A stretch of DNA of 64,000 nt from GWE2-40-63 sp050251815. Lineage in GTDB: Bacteria; Bacteroidota; Bacteroidia; Bacteroidales; SZUA-534. The position numbers and the translations under genes were made by a program. Under the pieces are notes generated by a model. It searched no databases, had not been told where the DNA came from, and saw only the letters and a list, made by a program, of their open reading frames with translations. Below, piece after piece: positions 36,176-45,174 of the stretch (within the stretch, counting starts at the first letter, position 1; every line of letters starts with the position of its first letter). The DNA lies in contig JBFWMB010000011.1 of NCBI GenBank assembly GCA_050251815.1, positions 1 through 64,000 of the forward strand, read 5' to 3'.

Positions 36176-37255
36176 TTATTCATTGTTCATCAGGTCGAGG
36201 AAAACCGGCAAGTGATCGGAAAAACCCCCGTTGTATTTAAAACCCACATAAGTCCGGTAGGGTTTATCACCCAGAAATGCTTTATCGGGCTCTAACAGAA
36301 AAGGTGCCTTAAAGATGCAAAGTTTATCGGTAGTTGTATAAGTTTTTTGGCTTTTGTTTAACAATCCTCCGGAAACAATTACCTGATCGAGCAGCGCCCA
36401 CTGCCCCTGATATTTATGTGAACCTTCATTCTTTGCATACCGCAATTCGTATGACAGGTTTACCACTTGACTTTGTTTTGTAGAATCATAGGCTGGCAAA
36501 GCATTTAAAGTTTTTAACAGGCTGGTATTATTGGGTTCGTCGTTAAAATCACCCATTATTACAATTAAAGCCTTCGGATTCGTATCGAGAATTGAATCGG
36601 TTTTGTGTTTAAGCAGTCCGGCTACAAAAATCCGGTTTTCTTCGCTCTCCAATTGTCCACCATAACGCGAGGGCCAGTGATTTACAAAAACATGTAAGGT
36701 GTCGTTATTGGGTATAATTCCCCGGGCATAAACTATATCGCGGGTTTTTCGCTTATTTAGCGGATAATCAACAGCAATAAATTCAGTATAAACGGGCCGG
36801 AAACTTTTGGGTTGATATAGTAAAGCCACATCAATGCCCCGCGCATCGGGCGATTCCTGATGAATTATCTGATATCCAAAAACGTATAAAGGCGATTGAC
36901 GTGTTAAGTAATTAAGCACGTTGCGATTCTCAATTTCGCACAAGCCAACTAATTCGGGAGGATTCCAGCCACCTACTGCCGTTATAACCTTGCTGAGCTG
37001 ACTTTGCTTCTGATAATAGCGGAATTTATTCCAATTCCTTGTTTCATCGGGTAAAAACTCCTCATCCATTTTTAGGGAGTCGTCTTCAGTGTCAAATAAA
37101 TTCTCCACATTATAAAACATAATGCGAAGCAGACGTTCTTGTTCTATTTTGCTTTTAAGCTGCTGCGGTAAGCCTTCGGATTGAGCAAAATTTTTTCCTG
37201 AAATTAAGCAGTTGCTTATCAGTAAAAATATTATGCTTACGCGGCAGGTATTCAT
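36176..37255 (-). CDS. Endonuclease/exonuclease/phosphatase (EEP) family protein, exported
   Basis: Mg2+-dependent hydrolase with an N-terminal signal-like segment (MNTCRVSIIFLLISNCLISG). Fold signatures are MFYNVENLFD near residues 46-55, VGLCEIENRNVL, FVNHWPSRYGGQ, VIMGDFNDEPNN and the C-terminal SDHLPVFLDL, carrying the Asn, Glu, Asp-Asn and Asp-His residues of the DNase I-like active site. At 359 residues it is normal for the exported Bacteroidota group, which may act on DNA, phosphoinositide-like or other phosphate esters. It lies 5 bases downstream of the beta-helix lipoprotein gene, so they are likely one transcript. Confidence 0.88.
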   Translation of the reverse strand: MNTCRVSIIFLLISNCLISGKNFAQSEGLPQQLKSKIEQERLLRIMFYNVENLFDTEDDSLKMDEEFLPDETRNWNKFRYYQKQSQLSKVITAVGGWNPPELVGLCEIENRNVLNYLTRQSPLYVFGYQIIHQESPDARGIDVALLYQPKSFRPVYTEFIAVDYPLNKRKTRDIVYARGIIPNNDTLHVFVNHWPSRYGGQLESEENRIFVAGLLKHKTDSILDTNPKALIVIMGDFNDEPNNTSLLKTLNALPAYDSTKQSQVVNLSYELRYAKNEGSHKYQGQWALLDQVIVSGGLLNKSQKTYTTTDKLCIFKAPFLLEPDKAFLGDKPYRTYVGFKYNGGFSDHLPVFLDLMNNE

Positions 37256-37260
37256 TTTTG

Positions 37261-38706
37261 TTATTCAATTCGTTCAAAAGCTCCCAAATCGGGAGCCAGA
37301 TCGTTGGTTCTGCTATTTCCAAGCATGTCCGTTGGGTAATCGTCACTATATTTCGCGGCGCCTTTATCCTTTGCCGCCGATAGGGTATCAAGCCTGAAAT
37401 CGCCGGCATCGGGGTTAACAAACCGGGGTAATGAATCGCGATGACTGATGATGGACTTAAAATGTTGTGGATTGCTCAGATTATAATTCGGTTTTAATTT
37501 AATCAGGCAATGGTCGAAAAAGTAATTGAACGTTACCAAATCGGTATCGAATTGGTCAATAAGCAATTCGTTTTCGAGCTTGCCATATATTATGCAATTA
37601 CCAAAGGTTGCATTCATATCAAAAACGGTAGCCTCGTTGTCAGCTATATAGTAATTATTTAAAGCCAAGGAAGGCTGTTCCCGTTTTGAATTTTTCACAT
37701 AGTAGTTACCGATGGTAGTGTGATAAAACTCGTACTGCCCGCCATAGGTTAAGGCTACGGCATATATTCCACAATTTACAATGGTTGAATTATATACCAA
37801 CATTCTGGAGTTTTGTGCCAACAGACCAATTCCTGACATATTCATAATGGTTGAATTACTTAAAGTTAGGGTTGGTTCCTGGTTTACATCACTTAAATCG
37901 ACTTGAATTCCTTTAACTCCATTTTTTATAATGGCGTGGTTGATAACATTATTGGTACTTCCCTGCCAAAAATGGATACCTCCGGTAAGGTATTCAAAGC
38001 TGTCGGTTCGGTAAACTCCGTACCATTGTCCCGGATTATCGCGGTACCATTCATCGAGTCGTGAGCCAGTAAAGGTTACAGGTTCTTCTGCTGTTCCGTT
38101 TACTTTCAAAGTACCCAGAACCCATAAGGCCGATTCGTTATGAAAATGAATCCGGGTTCCGGCTTCAATGGTAAGCGTTTGATTATTATCTACCAATATG
38201 GAGTTGTAAACCAAATAGGGCTTATCGTTTATCCAGGTGCGTGTATCCAGTACTGAGTCGTTATATAGATGAACATCCTGTCCGTAGGCCAGGAGTTTAA
38301 TATTTTGCCGATTTCCATTGGTAAAAAATAACACGGAATCTTCGATAACTATGGGTGAATTGCTGTTTTGCGGATCAACATGAACCTGGACTAAAATAAT
38401 CGCACTGTCGTTTGCCCTGATTTCGTAATCGGAAAGGGAATTAGCTGTCAATCCGTCAATGTTCAGCCTGAAGCTTGATTGGTTTCCGCCGGCAAGTTGG
38501 ATGGTAGTTTTTACTGCATTGTTGTTGTTATTATAAAAACGAAATTGCAAGGTGGTTGAGCCAATGGTGGTAAAAACCGTATCGAAATGAACCGTGTCGT
38601 TTGAAAATGCCAAACGAGCGTTGGGATTATCGGTAAAGTTGAATTGGTCGGTGCATCCAAATAAAAGCGAGAAGGCTATAAGAAGGGCTAACAGATATTT
38701 TAACAT
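37261..38706 (-). CDS. Lipoprotein with right-handed parallel beta-helix
   Basis: The start is set at the ATG at 38706, which opens a lipoprotein signal (MLKYLLALLIAFSLLFGC, Cys18). An Ig-like N-terminal domain (about residues 30-130, FHTVFTTIGSTTLQFRFYN pattern) is followed by strand-turn repeats of the pectate-lyase-like beta-helix (about 180-400), with many Asn/Gly turns such as NNVINHAIIKNGVKGI. The protein is probably surface or periplasm-facing. The function is unknown; homologous architecture occurs in many Bacteroidota 'hypothetical' lipoproteins. It is followed by the EEP gene. Confidence 0.75.
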   Translation of the reverse strand: MLKYLLALLIAFSLLFGCTDQFNFTDNPNARLAFSNDTVHFDTVFTTIGSTTLQFRFYNNNNNAVKTTIQLAGGNQSSFRLNIDGLTANSLSDYEIRANDSAIILVQVHVDPQNSNSPIVIEDSVLFFTNGNRQNIKLLAYGQDVHLYNDSVLDTRTWINDKPYLVYNSILVDNNQTLTIEAGTRIHFHNESALWVLGTLKVNGTAEEPVTFTGSRLDEWYRDNPGQWYGVYRTDSFEYLTGGIHFWQGSTNNVINHAIIKNGVKGIQVDLSDVNQEPTLTLSNSTIMNMSGIGLLAQNSRMLVYNSTIVNCGIYAVALTYGGQYEFYHTTIGNYYVKNSKREQPSLALNNYYIADNEATVFDMNATFGNCIIYGKLENELLIDQFDTDLVTFNYFFDHCLIKLKPNYNLSNPQHFKSIISHRDSLPRFVNPDAGDFRLDTLSAAKDKGAAKYSDDYPTDMLGNSRTNDLAPDLGAFERIE

Positions 38707-38727
38707 GTTTTGTGAATTTTTTATACG

Positions 38728-38764
38728 AACGAAGCGATTGACAATAAATTGCAATCGCTTCGTT
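38728..38764 (-). terminator. Terminator after the GAF/PAS sensor gene
   Basis: AACGAAGCGATTG (38728-38740) and CAATCGCTTCGTT (38752-38764) form a perfect 13-base stem with an 11-base loop, just after the stop codon of the gene ending at 38784. On the minus strand it is followed by an A/T-rich tract. Confidence 0.75.
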
Positions 38765-38783
38765 AAAACTTGGTTATATTGTT

Positions 38784-41069
38784 TTAAAACAATTCAACTT
38801 CAATATTTTGGATGAATGCCGTATAGGTATATTCGTTTTGTACTTTTGCCCCGGCCAATATCATAATTACCGGAGTTTCTTCGCCGTTTTTATTTTTGAT
38901 TGTGGTTTCTCTACGAGCTCCAACCAGTTTGCGTTTTTCAGGATGGGTAAGCGTAAATATCATTTCGTCTTCTTTCTCGTCAGCAACATCACGGAACAAC
39001 ATTTTTATATTTTTTCCGAGAACTTCTTTACGTGGATACTGCCACAGGTTTTCAGCTGCCCGGTTAAAGAATTCAACAATTCCATCCTGATTAATGGTGA
39101 AAATGGCATCGTGGGCTCCTTCGAGCGTTTTTTCGTTTCTGATTTTAACCTTTTCAATTTCCTGAAACTGCGATTTCACTTCTTTTTTAGCTTCTTCTAA
39201 GCGTTTTTGAAGTTCCAGCTCGCTGGCTTTCAGTTCTTCTTCCTGCTTTTTAAGCAGTTCGTTTTGTTGCTTGGTAATAAGCTCCATTTCTTTCTGGTCG
39301 GTAATATCATGTGCAATGGAGATAATTTTCGATACTTCGCCATACATATTATATACCGCTGTATAATTCACATCGAACCATTTTGATTGTCCGGTTTGGG
39401 AAATCAGTTTTGATTGACCCTGATAAGGTTCTCCATTGATAACCCGATTCCATATTTCTTCAAAATCGCTTTGTTCGTCTTCGCCCATAAAGTTAAAGAC
39501 ACTGTAATCTTTTAAATCTTCAGTTGAGTAGCCCAGCGTTTGGATAAAGCGTTGGTTGCATTCGAGCATACGGCCACTTGGAGCATACTCCACTTTAATA
39601 CTCGATTGGTTAATGGCTTCAATTTGTCCTTCAAAATCGAGACTTTGTTCTTTGTGCTCGGTGGTATCGATAGCCAGGAATAATATTTTTTCAACGGTTT
39701 GCATGTTGTTACGCACACAGGTATAAGTGGCCATGGTCCATAAATCTTTGCCTGATTTGGTAATGTGTTTCATGTAGCCCTCAAAGTGGCGTCCTCCTTT
39801 TGCCAACCCATCCCACAATTCGTTGAACCAGGCCTTATCTTTATCACTAATAAAAATTGAGATATGATGGCCTTCGACTTCACTGTTGCTTGAATAGCCT
39901 AATTTTTTAAGGAATTTGGTATTGGCATACAGTAAAACGCCGTTTACATCGTACTCTGCTCTTATAAGGGTGTGATTTACCGAGTTGGTAAAGCTTACAA
40001 ACTCTTCGGCTTGTTTTGCGGCTTCTTCCTGGGTGGCCTGGAGTTCCTCCATGTTTTGACGCATTTCTTCTTCTTGTTGCGTAAGTCGTTCAGCCGCGGC
40101 CCGCGATTCATTTAATAGTTCCGCTGTTTTTATGTTTGTTTTTACGGTAGAATAAGTTGTGGCAATGCTTTCGGCAACTTTTTCAACAAACTCAATTACA
40201 TAGGGTTCAAAGTAATTAAAAGATGATATTTCAAGAACTCCGTAAACTTTCTCGTTTACCTGAAGTGGAACAATTAAAAGTACTTTGGGATTTGCTTCAC
40301 CCAGGCCTGAAGTTATGTCAACATAATCTTCGGGAACTTCGTCAATGTATATGGTGCTTTTTTCAAACGCTGCACGGCCAACCAACCCTTCACTCATTTC
40401 GATGCGTTTTTTATTGTATTTTTTTCGGTTGTAGGCAAAATGGGCGGTTAATTCAAAATAGGCATCTTCTTCCAGATCGTCGTTTAATACAAAGAAACCT
40501 CCCTGCACAGCATTAATGTAGCGGCAAAGGTTGCTGATTAAATCGAATGAAAGTTTTTCAATATTGTCGTTATTTTGACGGAGAATGTCGCCGAATTTAG
40601 CTAAACCTTCTGCAACCCAGTTGCGCTGTTCATCTTCTTTTTTTCGTTGTAGATCTTCTTTTTTACTTTTTAACAAACTGTCGCGCAGGTTAACCATAAT
40701 TTTACCCAACGAATTGTCGTTGCTGGGGTCATATTCAACTTCAAGGTTTCCTTTAGCCAGGTTCTCGGCAAATTCAAGCATGTTGGCCGATTTGTTGTCT
40801 TTGGCTGTCTTTAAAGCATCAAGTTCTTTCGCAACTTTTATAAGGTGTAAACCTGCAAAATAGCCAATTAATGCTAAGAAAAGAGGAATAAAATCGCTTA
40901 CAATAAAATGAAGTCCATTGCTGTGTAACTTCAGTATATTTTTAAATGTAAACAGCATCTCATTCGATGACAGTGCAAAGCCATATAAAACGGAGCTTAT
41001 AACAAGTCCCAGGATAAAACCTAAGGCTGCATAGTAGAAACTATAATTGGGTACATTCTGTTTTTCCAT
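38784..41069 (-). CDS. Membrane sensor with HAMP-like, GAF and PAS domains, no output domain
   Basis: Two membrane helices (about residues 11-32 and 58-76) precede a HAMP-like stretch (about 95-130, LAKGNLEVEYDPSNDNSLG). A GAF domain follows (about 165-310, LVGRAAFEKSTIY), then a coiled coil and three PAS domains (about 350-460, 480-590, 645-755), the last at the very C-terminus. No histidine kinase, GGDEF, SpoIIE or methyl-accepting domain is present. It lies 231 bases downstream of cheB in the same direction. It could sense a signal for the chemosensory proteins through direct contact, but that is inference. The EEEMRQNMEELQATQEE coiled coil is common in Bacteroidota sensors. Confidence 0.8.
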   Translation of the reverse strand: MEKQNVPNYSFYYAALGFILGLVISSVLYGFALSSNEMLFTFKNILKLHSNGLHFIVSDFIPLFLALIGYFAGLHLIKVAKELDALKTAKDNKSANMLEFAENLAKGNLEVEYDPSNDNSLGKIMVNLRDSLLKSKKEDLQRKKEDEQRNWVAEGLAKFGDILRQNNDNIEKLSFDLISNLCRYINAVQGGFFVLNDDLEEDAYFELTAHFAYNRKKYNKKRIEMSEGLVGRAAFEKSTIYIDEVPEDYVDITSGLGEANPKVLLIVPLQVNEKVYGVLEISSFNYFEPYVIEFVEKVAESIATTYSTVKTNIKTAELLNESRAAAERLTQQEEEMRQNMEELQATQEEAAKQAEEFVSFTNSVNHTLIRAEYDVNGVLLYANTKFLKKLGYSSNSEVEGHHISIFISDKDKAWFNELWDGLAKGGRHFEGYMKHITKSGKDLWTMATYTCVRNNMQTVEKILFLAIDTTEHKEQSLDFEGQIEAINQSSIKVEYAPSGRMLECNQRFIQTLGYSTEDLKDYSVFNFMGEDEQSDFEEIWNRVINGEPYQGQSKLISQTGQSKWFDVNYTAVYNMYGEVSKIISIAHDITDQKEMELITKQQNELLKKQEEELKASELELQKRLEEAKKEVKSQFQEIEKVKIRNEKTLEGAHDAIFTINQDGIVEFFNRAAENLWQYPRKEVLGKNIKMLFRDVADEKEDEMIFTLTHPEKRKLVGARRETTIKNKNGEETPVIMILAGAKVQNEYTYTAFIQNIEVELF

Positions 41070-41300
41070 CCTTATTGCGATAATTGAGAAACGAAATATA
41101 ATGCTTTTGATGTATTTAACAATACCAATTGGCTTGAAACCCTAAAATTACTAAAATATTTTAGAAAACATGGGAAAATACAATTTTCATGAAATGCGTT
41201 GTTATAGCCATTTATCAGGTATTTTAGCTGGCTGAGAATAAACCCCGTTAAGCTTATTGATTCCTTAAAATGACCACGATTCGTTCTTTAATCTGGCTGG

Positions 41301-42383
41301 TTAATATTGTAATTTGAGTACTTTTTCTGCAATTTTATCCAGGGGGAGTATGGTTTCGGCAGCATTTAATTTGATAGCTTCTTTGGGCATGCCAAAAACG
41401 ATGCAGGTTTTTTCATCCTGGGCTATGGTGTGTGCTCCCGCCTCGCGTAACTCTAATAAACCCCGTGCGCCATCGTCACCCATACCTGTCATAATAACAC
41501 CTACGGCATTGTTACCGGCATATTTTGCGGTTGAACGGAAAAGTACATCGACTGAGGGCCGGTGGCGGTTTACCAGTGGACCGTCGTTAATTTCAACATA
41601 ATAGCGGGCACCGCTTCGCTTTAAAATCAGGTGGTGATTTCCGGGAGCTATCAACGCCCTTCCGCGTATAACTGTGTCGTTATTTGAAGCTTCTTTTACT
41701 GATATTTTGCACAATTGATCGAGTCGTTCGGCAAACGAGCGGGTAAAATGTTCGGGCATGTGTTGCACAATTACTATACCAGGGCAGTCGGCAGGGAGTG
41801 CTTCGAGGAACACGCGAAGCGCTTCGGTTCCTCCGGTTGAAGCTCCAATCACAATAACTTTTTCGGTTGTTTTTATCATGGCGTCACTGAAATGGCTTTT
41901 GGGCATTATGGCATCCGCCGATAGTTTTGGTTTAACTTCAATTGATTTGGATGGAGCAATTACTTTTTTGCGAGAAAGTTTGGCAGCAGCAGCTGCTTTA
42001 ACTGCATCGCGTAAACGAATTTTCGACTCTTCGATAAATTCTTTAGTACCCATTTTGGGTTTTGTAATAATATCAACTGCGCCATATTCCAGCGCTTTAA
42101 TGGCTGTTTCGGTGCCTGTTTCGGTTAAACTTGAAATAATGATTACAGGAATGGGGTGTTGGGCCATTATTTTACGCAGAAAAGTAAGTCCGTCCATTCT
42201 CGGCATCTCAATATCGAGGGTTATTACATCGGGAACTTCGCGCGCAATGCGTGATGCTGCAAAATAAGGATCAGCGGCAACACCCATCACTTCAATCGTA
42301 GGATCGGTATTTAAAATTTCTGCTAAAGTTTGCCGAACAACGGCAGAGTCATCAACAATAAGGACCTTTATTTTATCTGACAT
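41301..42383 (-). CDS. cheB: Chemotaxis-type protein-glutamate methylesterase CheB
   Basis: Response-regulator-controlled methylesterase/deamidase for chemoreceptors. The receiver domain (about residues 1-125) has VLIVDDSAVVR, phosphoacceptor Asp57 in TLDIEMPRMDG and a lysine in DIITKPK. The catalytic domain (about 175-355) holds the Ser in GASTGGTEAL, the His in VQHMPEHFT and the Asp in GMGDDGARGL. The length of 360 residues is standard. It starts 4 bases after the cheD stop and is the last gene of the tight operon. Confidence 0.95.
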   Translation of the reverse strand: MSDKIKVLIVDDSAVVRQTLAEILNTDPTIEVMGVAADPYFAASRIAREVPDVITLDIEMPRMDGLTFLRKIMAQHPIPVIIISSLTETGTETAIKALEYGAVDIITKPKMGTKEFIEESKIRLRDAVKAAAAAKLSRKKVIAPSKSIEVKPKLSADAIMPKSHFSDAMIKTTEKVIVIGASTGGTEALRVFLEALPADCPGIVIVQHMPEHFTRSFAERLDQLCKISVKEASNNDTVIRGRALIAPGNHHLILKRSGARYYVEINDGPLVNRHRPSVDVLFRSTAKYAGNNAVGVIMTGMGDDGARGLLELREAGAHTIAQDEKTCIVFGMPKEAIKLNAAETILPLDKIAEKVLKLQY

Positions 42384-42387
42384 AGTT

Positions 42388-42879
42388 TCAGGAGTGTTGT
42401 TTTTGAATTAACTTCATTAATACTACCCCGGTTTCGGTATTGAAACGTATTTTTCGTCCAAGGGTGCCACCTACACTTTTTGCAGTAATATTTATTTTTT
42501 GTTCTTGTAACATTTTTAGCGCAATTTCAATGTTGCGTTCACCAATCCGGAACAAGTTCGATTTGGTTTCAACCACCTCACCACCTCCAAAAACCTTAGC
42601 TTGTAGGTGTTTTTTTTCAGAACCCATGGCCAGCATCCGGTCTAACAATTTTTGTATGGCAATGTTTCCGTATTTTGGCGATGCCAGGCCGGTTCCATTC
42701 CAAAAAGGAAGCATAAAATGATTGATACCGCCAATTTTTTTAACCGGGTCGTACAAACAAACAGCCACGCACGAGCCTAAAATGGTGTCGACCATATAAG
42801 GTTCAGGCTCGGCAAAAAGCGCTGCAGGGTACAGGTAATGCGATTTAAGTATGTTGTTTTCTTCAGAAGACTTCATCAT
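42388..42879 (-). CDS. cheD: Chemoreceptor glutamine deamidase CheD
   Basis: Deamidates specific Gln residues on chemoreceptors and in several bacteria interacts with CheC. The fold is marked by VDTILGSCVAVCLYD with the catalytic Cys, GGINHFMLP with the catalytic His, and KVFGGGEV. The start is set at 42879 (double ATG), overlapping the end of the preceding kinase-like gene by 17 bases; an earlier start is possible. At about 163 residues it has normal length. The presence of CheD without any receptor gene nearby means receptors must be encoded elsewhere. Confidence 0.92.
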   Translation of the reverse strand: MMKSSEENNILKSHYLYPAALFAEPEPYMVDTILGSCVAVCLYDPVKKIGGINHFMLPFWNGTGLASPKYGNIAIQKLLDRMLAMGSEKKHLQAKVFGGGEVVETKSNLFRIGERNIEIALKMLQEQKINITAKSVGGTLGRKIRFNTETGVVLMKLIQKQHS

Positions 42880-43762
42880 CACTTTCGCCAAAAATAAATT
42901 CGTTTCCATCTAAAGCGTAGCCGTCGTTTTCGGCTGAATCACTTTCGGGGATGGATATGGTGAATATGGAGCCAATGTGTCGTTTGCTGGCAATTTCAAT
43001 GTCGCCATTCATCAGGTCGATAAGCGCTTTGGTAACCGACAAACCGAGTCCGTGTCCGGGATTTAATGAATTAATTGAGCTGTCGACACGTTTGAACCGG
43101 TCGAAAATTAGTTCCAGGTTCTTTTTATCGATGCCAATGCCATAATCTTTAACCATAACTTTTAAGGTACGGTTTTCTACCCAGGCTTTCACTTCAATTT
43201 TATTTGCCGCATTGCTGTATTTGATTCCATTACTCAGTAAATTCGAGAGTATCAGTTTAAGCTTTTCAGGATCGGTTCTAAAATAATGGGCTTTTTCAAA
43301 TTCTTTGCCCAGTTCAAAAGAGAAATTTATTTTTAACTGTTTTTGTTCAGCTTTGTATTTGTAAGCGCTTATTATGCTTGTAATTAGTAGGTTTATATCG
43401 GTTTTTATGTATTCGGGCGTTGATTCTCCTGCTTCGATACGTGCAGCGGTAAAAATGTTCTTTAATTGAAAATCGAGTTCAAAGGCTTCAGAGTGAATTA
43501 ACTCAGCCATGCTTTTAATTTTGGCTATATCGGAGTCTTTTGAGGCAATAATATTTTTCGATAAGCCTAAAATTGAAGCAAAAGGATTTACTATTTCGTT
43601 GGTGATATTCGAAATAAAATGGCTTTTTAATGCTTCTGATTCAGCTAATTTGCTATTTACCAGTTGCAGTTCTTTGCGTTGCTCTTCAATCAGCTCTTGA
43701 TTTTGTTGCGCTTGTTCTAGCCTCTTTTTTATTTCCTCAGTTAATTCTTTATCTGAAAGCAT
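42863..43762 (-). CDS. Histidine-kinase-like ATPase with degenerate H-box
   Basis: Soluble protein of 299 residues. An N-terminal coiled coil (about 1-45) leads to a dimerisation helix pair where the H-box reads FISNITNEIVNP, with Asn55 at the position of the phosphoacceptor His. The ATPase domain is intact: N-box NLLSNGIKYSN (about 174-184), G1 DYGIGID (206-212), F-box FDRF and G2 GHGLGLS (236-242). It can therefore probably bind ATP but not autophosphorylate in the usual way. It sits between cheR and cheD in the operon, with an 11-base gap and a 17-base overlap. It may act as a scaffold, as a regulator of CheA, or on a non-His residue. Confidence 0.82.
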   Translation of the reverse strand: MLSDKELTEEIKKRLEQAQQNQELIEEQRKELQLVNSKLAESEALKSHFISNITNEIVNPFASILGLSKNIIASKDSDIAKIKSMAELIHSEAFELDFQLKNIFTAARIEAGESTPEYIKTDINLLITSIISAYKYKAEQKQLKINFSFELGKEFEKAHYFRTDPEKLKLILSNLLSNGIKYSNAANKIEVKAWVENRTLKVMVKDYGIGIDKKNLELIFDRFKRVDSSINSLNPGHGLGLSVTKALIDLMNGDIEIASKRHIGSIFTISIPESDSAENDGYALDGNEFIFGESDDEVF

Positions 43763-43773
43763 GGTCTTACGGA

Positions 43774-44625
43774 TTAAGTTTTTCTAAAAATGGTCGGCTT
43801 TACACTTTTTAATGGAACATTCATATTGGTAATCGATTCAGAATGGCCTAAAAAGAAATATCCATCGGGTTTGAGTTTATTAACCAGTTTATTTATAACG
43901 TTTTCCTGGTTAGGTCGTTCGAAATAAATAAGTGCATTCCGGCAAAAAATAATATCAAAAGTGTCGTTAACATGGTAAGTTGTATCCATAAAATTCAGAC
44001 GCTGAAACAACACCTTGTCTCTTAAAGTTTTAATTACCCGAACCTGAGACAACTCTCGGTTTTTTGACCGCAAAAAATATTTCTTTTTTAAGTGGTTGGG
44101 TACAATAGCTATTTTGTCTTCTTTATAAACAGCATTGGCACCTTGCTGAAGTACCTGGGTTGAAATGTCGGTAGCCAGTATGTGGTAGTCGAATCCCGGA
44201 TTTTTTTCTTTAAATTCCTGCAAAACAATGGCCAGGGTATAAGGTTCCTCGCCCGATGAGCAGCCGGCGCTCCATACTTTGATAACTCCTCGTGTTCTGT
44301 TTTGGACCAGCAAGGGTAATAACTCCTTTTCAAGAAATTCAAAATGAACGGGTTCCCTGTAAAAGTCAGTTTTATTGGTCGAAACCACGTCCATCATGTG
44401 AATGATTTCATTTTCGCCCCCTTTGCTAAATACGTATTCTACGTAACTTTTAAAGTCGGGAATCTGAAGTTCTCTAAGTCTTTTTTGGAGGCGTCCCTGC
44501 AAAACAATTTTTTTAGCCGGCGGCATTTTAATGCCATAATTTGATTGTATAAAATTGCTTAATTGGGTGAATTCTTTATCCGAAAGCGTAGAGCGATAAA
44601 TATTTTGGAACATGTCGCGATCCAT
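43774..44625 (-). CDS. cheR: Chemoreceptor glutamate methyltransferase CheR
   Basis: S-adenosylmethionine-dependent methyltransferase that modifies chemoreceptor glutamates. The N-terminal helical domain covers about residues 15-75 (FIQSNYGIKMPPAKKIVLQGRL). The SAM-binding region includes KVWSAGCSSGEEPYTLAI (about 120-137), and IIFCRNALIYF (about 225) is the conserved late motif, followed by GYFFLGHSES. The length of 283 residues is standard. It lies 14 bases after cheW and 11 bases before the kinase-like gene. It has no C-terminal TPR or receptor-tether extension. Confidence 0.95.
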   Translation of the reverse strand: MDRDMFQNIYRSTLSDKEFTQLSNFIQSNYGIKMPPAKKIVLQGRLQKRLRELQIPDFKSYVEYVFSKGGENEIIHMMDVVSTNKTDFYREPVHFEFLEKELLPLLVQNRTRGVIKVWSAGCSSGEEPYTLAIVLQEFKEKNPGFDYHILATDISTQVLQQGANAVYKEDKIAIVPNHLKKKYFLRSKNRELSQVRVIKTLRDKVLFQRLNFMDTTYHVNDTFDIIFCRNALIYFERPNQENVINKLVNKLKPDGYFFLGHSESITNMNVPLKSVKPTIFRKT

Positions 44626-44639
44626 ATCCGGTACTTAGG

Positions 44640-45173
44640 TTATTTTTTAGCTTTATTTGTTTCTTCAACCAATTCGGTATTGTTTTCAACCTCTTTTGCA
44701 ATAAGCAGTTCCTGGGTGTTAAATATTAAATCGATATTCAATAACATAATGAACCCTACCTCAAGTTTGTACATTCCCTGTATGAATTCTACCTTATATT
44801 TTGTACCAATGGAGGGCGAAGCCTCAATTTCATGTTCCTTAATTTCGAGTACTTCGTCTACAGCATCAACCAGAATTCCGAGTTGGACATCTTCTTCATC
44901 GATGATAACATTTAAAACAATAATACAGGTATTGGTAGTAAATTCGGTGGGAGGCATACCAAATTTAATGCGCATATCGATTACCGGCAACACATTTCCT
45001 CTAAGATTAATTACACCTCGCATAAATTCCGGAGCATTAGGAACCTTGGTAATGGGTTTTAACTCGAGAATGGTGAGAACTTTGGCCACGTTAACGGCAA
45101 AAAATTCTTTTCCCAATTGAAACGATAAGAATGTAGTTATGTTTTCGTTTGTTTTTATTTCGTTTTCTTCCAT
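44640..45173 (-). CDS. cheW: Chemotaxis coupling protein CheW
   Basis: Adaptor linking CheA to receptors, an SH3-like double-barrel protein. The start is set at the ATG at 45173 because a GGAGG lies at the right distance before it; the longer frame starts at a TTG inside cheA. Conserved segments are FFAVNVAKVLTILEL, FMRGVINLRGNVLPVID and QLGILVDAVDEVLEI. It has a short C-terminal acidic/basic tail. The stop of cheA is one base away, so translation is coupled. No second cheW is present in the window. Confidence 0.93.
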   Translation of the reverse strand: MEENEIKTNENITTFLSFQLGKEFFAVNVAKVLTILELKPITKVPNAPEFMRGVINLRGNVLPVIDMRIKFGMPPTEFTTNTCIIVLNVIIDEEDVQLGILVDAVDEVLEIKEHEIEASPSIGTKYKVEFIQGMYKLEVGFIMLLNIDLIFNTQELLIAKEVENNTELVEETNKAKK

Positions 45174-45174
45174 A

